Of a DNA stretch of 64,000 nt, positions 19,201-30,039 are shown in pieces. Source of the DNA: Prorocentrum cordatum (Eukaryota > Sar > Dinophyceae > Prorocentrales > Prorocentraceae); contig CAUYUJ010005736.1 in assembly GCA_963575745.1 (NCBI GenBank), positions 339,255 through 403,254 on the forward strand, read 5' to 3'. Position 1 is the stretch's first letter; each line of letters starts with the position of its first letter. The notes beneath the pieces are model-generated. The model was not told the origin of the DNA, searched no databases, and saw nothing but the letters and a program-made list of their open reading frames with translations. The position numbers were made by a program, and so were the translations under genes.

Positions 19201-20745
19201 CATTTTAAGACTGCTCGCCCTTATGAGCTCGAGTGTCCAATAACGCCTGTTTCCCAAACCCTCGATACCTGCCCTCTACGTCTTCGATCGAACCCCTTTG
19301 GGGGGATATACCTTTCTTCCCTGCAGGCCGGACCCCGGCAAGCGGCGGGGCGGCCGCGGACCGTCGACCTGGCCAGCGGCAGCGCTGATCGGCGGGGCGG
19401 CGGCGGACCGTCGACCCGACCCCAAGAGGGACGGACAGGTCGACGTCGACGTCGGCGACGACGACGACGACTGCGACGACGACGACGACGAGCGAAAGCG
19501 AGAGCGAGAGAGAACGACAGCAGGGCCACAAGGACACGAAGTAGGCCACGAAGGGCGACAGCGGGGACACGAAGGGAATGCGTATGGAGCCACGAAGAGC
19601 GCGAACGAGCGGGGGCCACGAAGGGCAGATAATGCGGGACCACAGAAGGCAACGATGGGGCCACTGAGGGTAGCAACTGGGCCACGTAGGAGAGATGCGT
19701 ATGGGGCCACCACGGAAGCGAACGAGCGAGGGCCACGAAGGGCATACATATATGGGGCCACGAAGGGCAGCGAGGGGACCACGAAGGGATGCAACGGGGC
19801 CACGAAGGGCAGCGAGGGGGCCACGAAGGGCTGCAACGGGGCCACGAAGGGCTGCGAGGGGGCCACGAAGGGCAGCGAGGGGGCCCACGAAGGGCTGCAA
19901 CGGGGCCACGAAACAAAGCGAGGGGGCCACGAAGGGCTGCAACGGTGCCACGAAGATCAGCGAGGAGGCCACGAGGGGCTGCAACGGGGCCACGAAACAA
20001 AGCGAGGGGGCCACGAAGGGCTGCAACGGGGCCACGAAGAGCACGAGGGGGTCACGAAGGGCAGCGAGGGGGCCACGAAGGGCTGCAGCGGGGCCACGAA
20101 ACAAAGCGAGGGGGCCACGAAGGGCTGCAACGGGGCCACGAAGATCAGCGAGGAGGCCACGAGGGGCTGCAACGGGGCCACGAAACAAAGCGAGGGGGCC
20201 ACGAAGGGCTGCAACGGGGCCACGAAACAAAGCGAGGGGGCCACGAAGGGCTGCAACGGGGCCACGAAGGGCAGCGAGATCCCGATTCCTATGTAATCTG
20301 TAAGGGAGTCCTAAGTGTGAACGCGACTCCTGGGTGCCTGGGCGTCGGGAACGCCGCGCTTGAGTAAATTGCATGAAATTCCAACGCAAAGGCGCTATTC
20401 TTTAGTAACTTGCAAGCCGATCTCCGGTGAGAGCGCGACTCCAGAGCGCCAAGATACTAAATTCTAATGAAGACCCAAGCGAAAGCGCGATTCTTGAATA
20501 AAACGCGAGGAAGTCTCGGGCGGGAGCGGGGGTCCTGGCTAAAGTGCGAGGAAATCTCAAGCGGGAGCCGTTGTTGTTGTTGTTGTTGTTGTAAACCGGG
20601 GGCCAACGACACAGTTTGACCCTCAAGACTTTCCCTGATAAAAAACAGGGTGCGAGCCCCGGGAAGGGCACTTCAATTGAAAAAGCAATGTGCACCGGAC
20701 GGGGGAGATCAACAGTAATTATTTTTCAGAAATGAGGTTCAACCG
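19201..20745 (+). repeat. Composite repeat, copy B (tandem with A)
   Basis: Starts with the same 60 bases as copy A and keeps the same internal order (GAC tract 19440-19500, GGCCACGAAGGGC array 19515-20275, tail to 20575, module M to 20745). With copy A it is a tandem duplication of ~1.5-1.75 kb. A third copy lies at 57813. Confidence 0.9.
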
Positions 20746-21090
20746 CAACAACAACAATCCGCATCGAGGAGTCCCATTTCAGCCACGCACCCAGGGATAC
20801 TGAATGACCGTTCGGCCCCCTCACTCTCACAATCACCCGCCACAAGCGCCGATCTTTTCGTTATAGCAGTGTGGGTGGGTCGCGGTTGGTCGCGAGCGGG
20901 TCGCGGGTGGGTGGCGAGTGGGCGGCACGTCGGCAGTCTGCGAGATTCGGAAGAAGCCCGCTGCAGGCGCCTCAAGTTCACAAATAATATAGCACCCCGC
21001 AATTGCGGATGAGAGTGAGGGGGCGGGCGCGGGCGACGCGGGCGTCGTCAAGCCGGCGGACCTCGTGGCTCCCACCTTCCTTGTCGATGG
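20746..21090 (+). repeat. Dispersed modules: GACCGTTCGGCCCCCTCACT block and CGCCGCAGGCGCC unit
   Basis: 20795-20830 carries GACCGTTCGGCCCCCTCACT, also at 23790-23815 and reversed at 27470-27500. 20835-21000 is a CGCCACAAGCGCC/GTCGCGG unit as at 12230. 21000-21090 (GCGGATGAGAGTGAGGGGGC to TCCTTGTCGATGGCGC) recurs reversed at 29545-29640 and in part at 57362. Confidence 0.8.
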
Positions 21091-21510
21091 CGCTCTCCTC
21101 CTCCTCCTCCTCTTCCTCCTCCTCCTCCTCCGCCTCCTCCTACTCCTCCTCCTCTTCCTCGTCCTCGTCCTCGTCCTCATCGTCATCGTCGTCCTCCTCC
21201 TCCACCTCGTCCTCCTCCTCCTCCTCCTCCGCTTCTTCCTCGTCCTCCCTCTCCCCCCCTCGTCCTTCCATCATCGTCCTCCCATTGTCGTCATGTTCCT
21301 CCTCGTCGTCCTCCTCCTCTTCCCCCCCTCCCGATCCTCCACCCTCCTCCTTTTCGTCGTCGTCGTCGTCGTCGACGTCATCGTCGTCGTCCCCTTCCTC
21401 CTCCTCCTCCTCCTCCTGCTGCTGCTGCTCCTCCTCCTCCTCCTCCTGCTGCTCCTCCTCCTCCTCCTCCTCCTCCTCCTCCTCCTCCCCCTCCTCGTCC
21501 TCCTGCAAAA
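21091..21510 (+). repeat. TCC/TCG microsatellite
   Basis: About 420 bp of imperfect TCCTCC with TCG patches. It yields poly-Ser, poly-Leu or poly-Glu frames that are not genes. Confidence 0.95.
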
Positions 21511-22246
21511 GCAGCCCGCCGCAGGCGCCGAAAAAATTGGTTTGTACACTGAACGTGGTTTGGGTCGCGGGTGGGCCGCGGGTTCTCCACCGGGAACGAA
21601 TGCAAAAGATGCTCGCCGCAGGCGCCGAAAAAATTGGTTTGTACCCTGAACGTGGTCGCGGGTGGGCCGCGGTCTCTCCACCTAGAACGATTCAAAAGAT
21701 GCCCGCCGCAGGCGCCGAAAAATGTGGTTTGTACCCTGAACGTGGTTTGGGTCGCGGGTTGGTCGCGAGTTGATCGCGGGGTGGGTCGCGGGCTCTCCAC
21801 CTGGAAGGAATGCAAAAAAAGCCCGCCGCAGGCGCCGAAAATGTTGGTTTGTACCTTGAACGTGGTTTGGGTCGAAGGTGGGTCGCGGGTGGGTCGCGGG
21901 GTGAGTCGCGGGTGGGTCGCGGGTGGGTCGCGGGTGGGTCGCGGGCGGGTCGCGGGTGGGTCGCGGGGTGGGCCGCGGGCGGGTCGCGGGGTGGGTCGCG
22001 GGTGGGTCGCGGGTGGGTCGCGGGGTGGGCCGCGGGGTGGGTCGCGGGGTGGGTCGCGGGTGGGTCGCGGGTGGGTCGCAGGGTGGGTCGCAGGGTGGGT
22101 CGCGGGGTGGGTCGCGGGGTGGGTCGCGGGGTGGGTCGCGGGGTGGGTCGCGGGTGGGTCGCGGGTGGGTCGCGGGTGGGTCGCGGGGTGGGTCGCGGGG
22201 TGGGTCGCGGGTGGGTCGCGGGGCGGGTTGCGGGTGGGACGACGAC

Positions 22247-22285
<39 letters not shown>
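21511..22285 (+). repeat. ~95-bp units, 10-bp satellite and CAA tract
   Basis: Four units (GCCCGCCGCAGGCGCCGAAA, TTGGTTTGTACCCTGAACG, TGGTTTGGGTCGCGGG, TCTCCACC, GAATGCAAAAGATGC) at 21515-21880, then GGGTCGCGGG satellite to 22240, then (CAA)n to 22285. A mirror copy on the opposite strand lies at 27540-28410. Confidence 0.9.
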
Positions 22286-22287
<2 letters not shown>

Positions 22288-22499
22288 CACTTTACCCGAA
22301 CGCTCAGTGTTCTCACCAGTGCCAGGGTTTTCATGCGACGCCAGCCAATACCCCCACTTTGTGGGGGGGCAGTGCAAGCTCTACCAAATATCCACACGAC
22401 TCTTCGCCACCACCCACACCCAGCTTCCCGCCCTATGACGTTCGGACACTTCACTTCGTGGCCTGCGGACGACCGTGGCTACTACACTGGCGTGGAGTA

Positions 22500-22585
22500 C
22501 ACACCCACAGAAGTTGTTAAGCCTACGTTCGTACACCCACAGAAGTTGTTAAGCCTTGTTAACCCACAGAAGTTGTTAAGCCTTC
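22500..22585 (+). repeat. Three-copy ~24-bp repeat
   Basis: CCCACAGAAGTTGTTAAGCC occurs three times (about 22503, 22537 and 22563) with short spacers. It is followed by an ATGATACACATGATACACAT tract. Confidence 0.85.
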
Positions 22586-22599
22586 CACAGAACATCTGT

Positions 22600-23330
22600 T
22601 GCATATGATGCATATGGTACATGATACACATGATACACATGATACGTACTCACAAGATAGTTGATCACATCTTTAGGGCAAATTCCTGAGGGATGTGGGT
22701 TTTTTTAAGATTCGGACAGCGCGCGCGGGTGGAAATTTTGAAAAGTCGTGCAGTGTTTTTCGAGGACCTACGGTGCGATTCGTGTGATTTTATGATGCGC
22801 GGTGCTAAAATTCTTAAGAACCCAATGGTTTTTGGAGATTTCGGCGTGCGCGCGCGAAGAAAAAACGAATGTGTCCCGCATGGTATTATTTGACAGGGAT
22901 GATGGCCCTGGCAGGTGCGCAACCGTTGTCGCAGAAGTTCGAAAAAGTTGCTCGCAAAAGCCCGTTTGACAGAAATGTTTAAAAAGTGTTGGGTTTCCTA
23001 CGAATCCGCAAGAGCGCGCGGGATGAGATTTTGACATTTTTTTGTTGAAAAACCATTGGTTTTTTGATGTTTTTATGTTAAAATCGCTCCGAACACTAAG
23101 CTTTTGGAAGGATTTCGTCTTGCGCGCGCGAATGTCCACTTTACCTTATTTTTTGCAAGGGATTCTTGAAATTTGATTATATTAGAACAAGAAATGTCAT
23201 TTTATAGTGTTTTTTGCAAGGGAAAACGGATTACAACAAAACAACCGGATCTTGATCACCTCGAATTACCTGAGGCTTCCTCACGAAAATGATGAAAACG
23301 TGGCTGCGGCCTAGGCGCGGCGGGGGGGGC
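22600..23330. other. AT-rich island with diverged internal duplication
   Basis: Markedly lower GC than its surroundings. Two segments (about 22690-22880 and 22975-23140) share AGCGCGCGGG..GA.ATTTTGA, AACC.TTGGTTTTT and TGCGCGCGCGAA blocks in the same order, so the island is an old ~280-bp duplication. Short frames are rich in Lys, Arg and Phe; no gene recognised. Confidence 0.6.
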
Positions 23331-23371
23331 GCGCACCAGGGGGCCCAACAATAATTATTCTTTAGAATTAA

Positions 23372-23615
23372 TAATGTTCAACAACAACAACAACAGCAAC
23401 AACAAACAACAACAACAACAACAACAGCAACAACAACAGCAACAGCAACAACAACAGCAACACACAACAAACAACAAACAACAAACAACAAACAACAAAC
23501 AACAAACAACCAACAACCAACAACCAACAACCAACAACCAGCAACCAACAACAAACAACAAACAACAAACACAACAACAACAACACCACCAACAATAACA
23601 ACAACAACAACAACA

Positions 23616-23648
<33 letters not shown>

Positions 23649-23653
23649 GCAGA

Positions 23654-23687
<34 letters not shown>

Positions 23688-23745
23688 ACAACAGCAACAA
23701 CAACAACAACAACAACATCAACAGCAACAACAACAACAACACGAA
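23372..23745 (+). repeat. Long CAA/CAG microsatellite
   Basis: About 370 bp of CAACAA with CAG and ACAAACAACAA patches. Confidence 0.95.
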
Positions 23746-24300
23746 TTCGCACCGCGGAATCTCACTGCAGCCACGCACCCAAGGACAATGAATGACCGTT
23801 CGGCCCCCTCACTCTGATATAACGAGCCCGCCTCAGGCGCCGATTCTTTCATTAAAACAATGTGCGTGGGTCGCGGGTGGGTCGCGGGCGGGTCGCGAGT
23901 GGGCGGCGGGGACGTCGGCAGTCTGCGAGAATCGGAAGAAGCCCGCCGCAGGCGCCTCAATTTTGCAAACTATACAACGAGCCCGCCTCAGGCACCGATT
24001 TCTTGTCAAAGCAAGGTGCGTGGGTCGCGGGTGGGTCACGGGTGGGACGCGAGTGGGCGGCGGGGACGACGGCAGCCTGCGAGAATCGGAAGAAGCCGCC
24101 GCAGGCGCCTAATTTTTACAAAATACTACGAGCCCACCGCAGGCCCCGATTTTGTCGTTGAACCAAGGTGGCTGGATCGCGGGTCGGTCGCGGCTGGGTC
24201 GCGGGTGGGTCGCGGGTCGGGTCGCGGGCTGGGTCGCGGGTGGATCGCGGGTGGGTCGCGGGTCGGTCGCGGGCGGGTCGCAGACGGGGTCCCGTTCTGG
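23746..24300 (+). repeat. Dispersed modules plus 10-bp satellite
   Basis: GACCGTTCGGCCCCCTCACT block (23790), then three units of the GCCCGCCGCAGGCGCC family with GTCGCGGGTG blocks; satellite continues to 24300. Confidence 0.85.
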
Positions 24301-25265
24301 GGACAACGGCGACGAAGATGCGAGTGCGGATGATGCGGAGGAGGGAGGGGTGGGGGTGGTGGAGGTCGGGGGAGCGGGGAGGCGAGGCCGAGGGAGATGA
24401 CGAGGACGACGGTGAGGAGGGTGGGGGGCCAGGAGGATCAGGAGCAGCAGGAGAACGCACGAGGAGGAGGAGAAGGAGGAGGAGGAGAAGGAGGGAGGAG
24501 GAGGAGAAGGAGGAGGGGGAGGAGAGGGAGCGACAGCAACACACCAACGGTAAGAGGACACGCAATGAACGGACGGTGAGCAAAGCCCAGATCCCCCGAC
24601 GCCGTGATATTTCACAACAGGTCGACATCCAAACCTTGGAGTACCATGTGGGACCTGCTCCGGAGCAGAAACATCGTGTAGATGGATCTATAATTATCCG
24701 ACCTTGCACGAAGCCGTACGCAACGGCCCCGCTTTGTCTGCTGACGTGTCCACCCCGAATGTGTCAATACATCTATAAATCTGAACAGCGACATCTAATG
24801 TGTCGATTGTGGCTAGAAAGTGAGAACGGTATTTGGCGTAGGCCCCAAATGTTGGTCTTCCCGGGGACCAGCTCTTCATCCTGACTCGTCTCTTGACCGT
24901 TCTAGTGGCCGAAGATAGCGAACAACCTCACGTCGTGTTTTTGTTGTTCGACGCGAGGGTGGCCTTGGAGAAGAGCAGGGGGAGGTGGGCGGCATCAGCC
25001 GAAGGAGCACACACCCCATCGGGGAGACGTAAGACTCGGGTTCGGAGGACTCGGGTTACCTGACGAGGCCGTCAACAAGAATGACGAGACCCAGCCTGAA
25101 ATGTGGCGCGAGCTCCCGCTGCAACATCCCACGAAAACTGGACCGTCAAAATCCTGGACGCGCTGGTGAAGAAAAGTCGGCAAAACCGAATTCCGGCGTA
25201 CTCGAGTCTCACGTTTCCCCGAAGGAGGTGGGCGGCACCAGCCGAAGGAGTACCCTGGGACGCAC
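24301..25265. other. Spacer with GGA tract, no recognised gene
   Basis: 24330-24540 is GGA-rich. 24540-25265 is non-tandem sequence; GGCGGCATCAGCCGAAGGAG at about 24990 and GGCGGCACCAGCCGAAGGAG at about 25231 form a short direct repeat. No protein recognised. Confidence 0.45.
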
Positions 25266-25267
25266 AA

Positions 25268-25458
25268 AGACATACTGGTACTATGTGTTCTCCTTGGAGG
25301 CGTGCGTCCGAGCCGAACATATAGTATCACCATCGTGTAGTGTATCGTTTCCCGAGCGGTACGGCCAGAAAGCGCCCGCCACGGAGCTTCTACTATAAGA
25401 TTTCTCGGCGCGCGCGTCGCCCCTGGGGAGGCGACGTACACATAGTATTACCATGTCT
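25268..25458. mobile_element. 191-bp terminal-inverted-repeat element, copy 2
   Basis: The ends AGACATACTGGTACTATGTG and CACATAGTATTACCATGTCT are inverted repeats matching at 14 of 20 positions, and the symmetry extends outward (CGCAC and GTGCG). Near the right end GTCGCCCCTGGGGAGGCGAC can fold on itself. The second copy is at 11977-12166. Non-coding; probably a MITE or foldback-type element. No clear target-site duplication is visible. Confidence 0.7.
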
Positions 25459-25470
25459 GTGCGACGCCGA

Positions 25471-25735
25471 CACCCCCCCGCTGCCTCGGTCTTCCGCCGG
25501 AGCCTGTCGAAGAAGGTGCCGATCTGCTGCCGGCAGCCCAAGAAGTCCTGCAGCCCAAGAGGAACAACGCGCGCGGGCGGGGAGAGGCCTTTGATATCTC
25601 TAACGGTATGACTTTTCAATCTGGGCTTTTTCCCTCGATTCCAGCCCCTGGGACTATTGTACATTGTCGAGGGCAGGAAAAGCACGCTCATAATAAGCAC
25701 CCCGACAAGCGACGCCGTCTCGAAAGCACACCCAA
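25471..25735 (-). CDS. Possible exon fragment with a hydrophobic segment
   Basis: A minus-strand frame (25735 to 25471) begins after stops near 25758 with VLFVAFLGCAFETASLVG, a likely membrane segment, and continues into a basic then mixed region (RGKKPRLKS, QQIGTFFDRLRRKTEAAGG). Third codon positions are mostly G or C, as in dinoflagellate genes. It runs directly into the 191-bp element at 25458, which may have cut the gene. I do not recognise the family; a chance frame is possible. Confidence 0.25.
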
Positions 25736-25759
25736 GGAAGGCCACGAAGAGGACAGGGC

Positions 25760-26880
25760 TGTTTGTTCACTAGAAGCCAAGGGCCGTGGAGCAAACGCCC
25801 ATCATTGGGGGGTCGGGATGGTGTTCCCTCCCCTGATATCGGGCTCAGGACCATCGGAATTGGATCTGGGACGAAAGCACCAGCCCTTGGGAAGCGGTCG
25901 GGCGTTCTCGGGCCGCGCGCACCGAGAAAAACACAAACAATCGCAGGAGATCCGGAGACGGGGATGAAGAGCCTGCCTTCCGGCACAGAGCTGTCCACGA
26001 TTCACGACCACGTCGATGGCGAGCATGCCCGTGCAGGGCGAGACCCTGGAAGAGGAGAGCCCGTGGCTCCCTCTGCAGTGGCGCACGGCAGATCCGGCGT
26101 GGGAAGAGGGTCCCCGCACAATGCAGAAAACTGGTCCTGAGAGAAGTGTTGCCGTCAGTTCCAGGCTCTCGACTCACACCGTACAGGTGACGGCGAACAC
26201 GGATCAGACTGTCCAGAATTGTGCATATGAGAAGCATCCCAATCAAGCGGTCAGGCATAGCAGACCTAAGTTCAAGTTACTCAGGTGCTCGCGCAGTGGG
26301 CGCGGCGAGCAATCGAATAACATATCCCAAACACGCGGTCAACCATGGCAGACCTGAATTCAAGATAGCCAGTTGGTCGCACGTTGGCCGTGGATACCAA
26401 TCGGATGGCTGATGGTCACACACGGCGTCGAATTGTGCTTTTGAAATGTGTGTCAAACGCTTGGCCTCCTACAAGCACGGTTGGATTCTTCAGTACGCAG
26501 AGACGCATACGACGATTCAAGCGTGCTCAGAGCGACGACACTGATCCATGCGTGCACCGGAGAAATACCTGCACGACATCAAGAAATCCGCCGATGCTTC
26601 AGCGTGTCAGCGATCCGATGTTAAAGACCGAATTGGCATGAAACCCCAGGACCCCGAGTTGAAAGCGATCTCAGCCGAACTCAAGAGGTTTACGACATGG
26701 TAGCGAGAGTGGTGGCAGTATTCTGTTGAACAACAGCTCAAATATACCTGGGCGAAACGTGAAACCGCTCGAATTGCCGAACTTGCCCGACTCCATGCCG
26801 GCACCCGCACGGGGGCCCGTAAACGATCTTATCTTACACTCCCGTCTGCACGACCCCACTTGTCGATGATTTTCACACCG
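25760..26880. other. Non-repetitive region, no recognised gene
   Basis: Unlike its neighbours this stretch has no tandem repeats. Overlapping frames of 80-140 codons exist on both strands, none resembling a known family. GCAGACCTRARTTCAAG occurs twice (about 26260 and 26349), part of a degenerate ~90-bp duplication. Confidence 0.4.
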
Positions 26881-26891
26881 CACTCGCGCGA

Positions 26892-27209
26892 GCAGGAGGA
26901 GAAGGAGGATTAGCAGCAGAGCCAGCATACGCAAGCATGTACATGACAGATGAGGATGCTACCTTCTCCCTCCTCGCCCGTCCTCTGAACGAGATCTATC
27001 CAGTTGGACTCGAGTGCCAGGACGCCGCGCCCGAGGACGTGACCCAGGCCGATGATGACTTGCGCTTCATGACAGAGCGTCTGGACATGCAGAGGCACCG
27101 TCGCTACTCTGCCCCCTGGTCTTGGCCCCAGGAGATCACCCAGATGATCCTCCACCCGTTGACCCTCACCAAGCCTGGCGTCCCCACCCTGGGCGTCGGA
27201 CACCCCTAG
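26892..27209 (+). CDS. Possible exon of unknown function
   Basis: The frame ending at TAG 27207-27209 has protein-like content: ATG at 26937, acidic LECQDAAPEDVTQADDDLRF, then RHRRYSAPWSWPQEITQM. Third positions are GC-rich. The 5' side is a GGA-rich stretch ending CGAGCAG that could be a splice acceptor (inference). An opposite-strand frame also stays open here, so strand is not certain. No family recognised. Confidence 0.3.
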   Translation, partial: AGGEGGLAAEPAYASMYMTDEDATFSLLARPLNEIYPVGLECQDAAPEDVTQADDDLRFMTERLDMQRHRRYSAPWSWPQEITQMILHPLTLTKPGVPTLGVGHP

Positions 27210-27459
27210 AGCCAATACATCACTCATGGACTGGGCCGGGACGAACGTCGCCCCCCGCGCCGACCCGATCAGCGCGAATTCCAGGGACTCAATTTGGCTG
27301 TCGTTGCTGCAGGTCGGGATGCAGTCCATAGGCTACTGGCACATGTACGCGCTACATACCGACTATCACAACATGCATACACTAGCCATGGTATCATGAC
27401 CCCCAAGAAGAGCAACGCCCCGACAGGGAATGCAGTGAACGACACGAATGAGGTTCTAC

Positions 27460-27542
27460 GTAGGATCAAAGTGAGGGGGCCGAACGGTCATTCTCTGTCC
27501 CTGGGTACGCGGCTGAAGCGGAATTCCGCGGTGCGGATTATC

Positions 27543-27602
<60 letters not shown>

Positions 27603-27999
27603 ACTGTTGTTTTTGTTTGTTTGTTTGTTTGTTTGCTTGTTTGTTTGTTTGTTGTTGTTTTTTGTTGTCGTCGTCCCACCCGCAACCCGCCCGCGACCCA
27701 CCCGCGACCCACCCCGCGACCCACCCCGCGACCCACCCGCGACCCACCCGCGACCCACCCGCGACCCACCCCGCGACCCAACCCGCGACCACCCACCCCG
27801 CGACCCACCCCGCGACCCACCCCGCGACCCACCCCGCGACCCGCCCGCAGCCCACCCCGCGACCCACCCCGCGACCCACCCGCGACCCACCCGCGACCCA
27901 CCCGCGACCCACCCGCGACCTACCCCGCGACCCGCCCGCGACCCACCCGCGACCCAAACCACGTTCAAGGTACAAACCACCATTTTCGGCGCCTGCGGC

Positions 28000-28046
<47 letters not shown>

Positions 28047-28415
28047 TTGCATTCCTTCCAGGTGGAGAGCCCGCGACACACCCCGTGACCAACTCGCGAC
28101 CCACCCGCGACCCAAACCGCGTTCAGGGTACAAACCGCATTTTTCGGCGCCTGCGGCGGGCATGTTTTGCATTCGTTTCAGGTGGAACGCCCGCGGCCCA
28201 CCCGCGACCACGTTCAGGGTACAACGTATACATATTTCGGCGCCTGCGGCGGGCATCTTTTGCATTCGCCCCCCGCGGAGAACCCGCGGCCCACCCGCGA
28301 CCCAAACCACGTTCAGTGTACAAGCCAATTTTGTTTGGCGCCTGCGGCGGGCATCTTTGCATTCCTTCCAGGCGGAAGTGGAGAGCCCGCGACCCACCCG
28401 CGACCTAAACCACGT
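27460..28415 (-). repeat. Inverted counterpart of the 21.5-22.3 kb repeat block
   Basis: On the minus strand: ~95-bp units (28410-27955) with GGCGCCTGCGGCGGGC (as read on plus), then the GTCGCGGGTG satellite (27960-27680), a CAA tract (27660-27540) and the GACCGTTCGGCCCCC block (27500-27470). This mirrors 20795-22285. One unit holds a run of 45 T (28001-28045) where sister units have about seven. Confidence 0.9.
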
Positions 28416-28780
28416 TCCATGAACAAAGCAATGCCGCACAAATGCGGCGGCGGATGTTCGCATGCCATCTGAGCCCGCAAAGGACCTCTTCAAGCAACGC
28501 GCATCCACACCAGCCCGCCCAGCAACTCTGCCCTGGCGAGTTGCTTTGATCAGAGAAGGCGGGAAGCATAAAGTGGAACAAAAGGATTGCGTGGCAGTTA
28601 TCTTGGGAAAGGAGGGGGAGGCAGGAGGAATGAACAGGACGGGGGGAGGAGGAGGGGGAGGAGGGGGGGAGGGGGGGGGACAAGCTAGGTGCGCTCGCGT
28701 CATATCTGACGTCCTACCCTTACCATGGCGCTGCTATCCGCGGACGCGTGTCGTAGCGGACCTGTGGCTCCGCGCGCGCG
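28416..28780. other. Spacer, no recognised gene
   Basis: Short frames only; 28600-28680 is G/A-rich. Nothing recognised. Confidence 0.4.
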
Positions 28781-29108
28781 TGCGTAGTGGGTGGTGGTGC
28801 ACGTGCGTGCGTGCGTGCGTGTGTGCGTGGTTGTCGTGGTGGTGGTGGTGGTGGTGGTGGTAGTGGTGGTGGGTGGTGATGGTGGTGGTGGTGTGGTGGT
28901 GGTGGTGGTGCTGGTGTGTGGTGTTGGTACTGGTGCTGGTGCTGGTGGTGGTTGTGGTGGTGGTGGTGGTGGTGGTGGTGGTGTGGTGGTGGTGGTGCTG
29001 GTGGTGGTGGTGTGGTGGGTGGTGGTGGTGGTGTTGGTACTGGTGCTGGTGCTGGTGGTGGTTGTGGTGGTGGTGGTGGTGGTGGTGGCGGTGCGGCGCG
29101 GTGGTGGC
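28781..29108 (+). repeat. GTG/GGT microsatellite
   Basis: Imperfect (GTG)n. A TTGGTACTGGTGCTGGTGCT block occurs twice (about 28924 and 29034), a ~110-bp internal duplication. Confidence 0.95.
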
Positions 29109-29370
29109 GGGCGGATGGGCGCGCGAGAAAAAGGCCCGCGCTGGGGCGAGAACGCCATCCTGAACGACGGAGGCCAAACACCGATCCGAAAATGAGGCCC
29201 ACGCTGCAGCGGGAGCACGATTCGGAACGATTCGGGAGCAGAAATGAGGCCGGCGCCTCAACGAGAGCAGCATTTTGGGAAAAAATGACGCCGGCGCGAG
29301 AGCAGCACTTTGGGAAAAAATGACGCCGGCGCCTCAGCGAGAGTCGTTTCCCGGGATTTCCCCGGCATCC
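29109..29370 (+). repeat. ~45-bp degenerate tandem repeat
   Basis: Five or so units of the type AAAATGACGCCGGCGCCTCA, then GCGAGAGCAGCACTTTGGG. The last two are nearly identical. Confidence 0.75.
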
Positions 29371-29454
29371 TGTGGTTAAAAAAACAGTACGCGGAGGGTG
29401 CGCGGCCATCGCCCGGACGCCATCAGGGGAAGAGGGAGAGTATATCCATATTGA

Positions 29455-29645
29455 GTAATTGTGGAGGAGGAGGAGGGGGAGGAGGAGGTGGAGGAGGAGG
29501 AGGAGGAGGGGGGGGGGATGAGGAGGAGGAGGAGGAGGAGAGCGCCATCGACAAGGAAGGCGGGGGCCGCGAGGTCCGCCGGCTCGACGACGCCCGCGTC
29601 GCCCGCGCCCGCCCTCTCACTCTTGTCCGCAATTGCGGGGTGATA
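29455..29645 (-). repeat. GGA tract and reversed copy of the 21.0 kb module
   Basis: 29460-29545 is GGAGGA. 29545-29640 is the reverse complement of 21000-21090 (GGCGCTCTC, CCTTGTCGATGG, CGGCGGACCTCG, GCGGGCGTCGTC, GAGAGTGAG). Confidence 0.85.
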
Positions 29646-30039
29646 CGGTGCATGTATTATGTCCTTTCTGGCGCTCATGCCTGCGAGTTGGTTTAGTCGC
29701 TTACGGTTCTGAGTTCGACCCCCCTCCCAGGGCGCGCGGCGGTATCCGACATCGACGCCGTGAGGCCTTGATGGCCACCATGAGGTTCATGGTCTGGAAA
29801 CTCATGCACTGCAGACTAGGGTTCACGCTCAAGCCCATGACATGCGCAACGCGTTCGGGACATGCCACGTTTCAGGACTTGTGGATGCCCATCGAGAGCG
29901 CCACCCGAACCGACATGTCTCCACGGTTCTTGAGCACTATCGGGCGCAGGCCATTATCCGCATCGACGCCGCGGATGACACAGCGCACGTGCATCCTCAT
30001 TCTGGGGGTCGGATGGGCGACTCGAACGAACCCGAACAG
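29646..30039. other. Spacer with open frames, no recognised gene
   Basis: Frames on both strands stay open for 60-180 codons. The minus frame (MRMHVRCVIRGVDADNG region) and a plus frame ending EPEQ before the TAG at 30040 are both protein-like; I cannot decide between them. Confidence 0.35.

Noticed and set aside
17805-20275. GATKGCNGATK-type repeat proteins
   Set aside because: Encoded by a 21-bp satellite open in several frames on both strands; a resemblance to Thr-rich ice-binding repeats is only superficial.
21091-21510. Poly-Ser, poly-Leu and poly-Glu proteins in TCC tracts
   Set aside because: Microsatellite translation.
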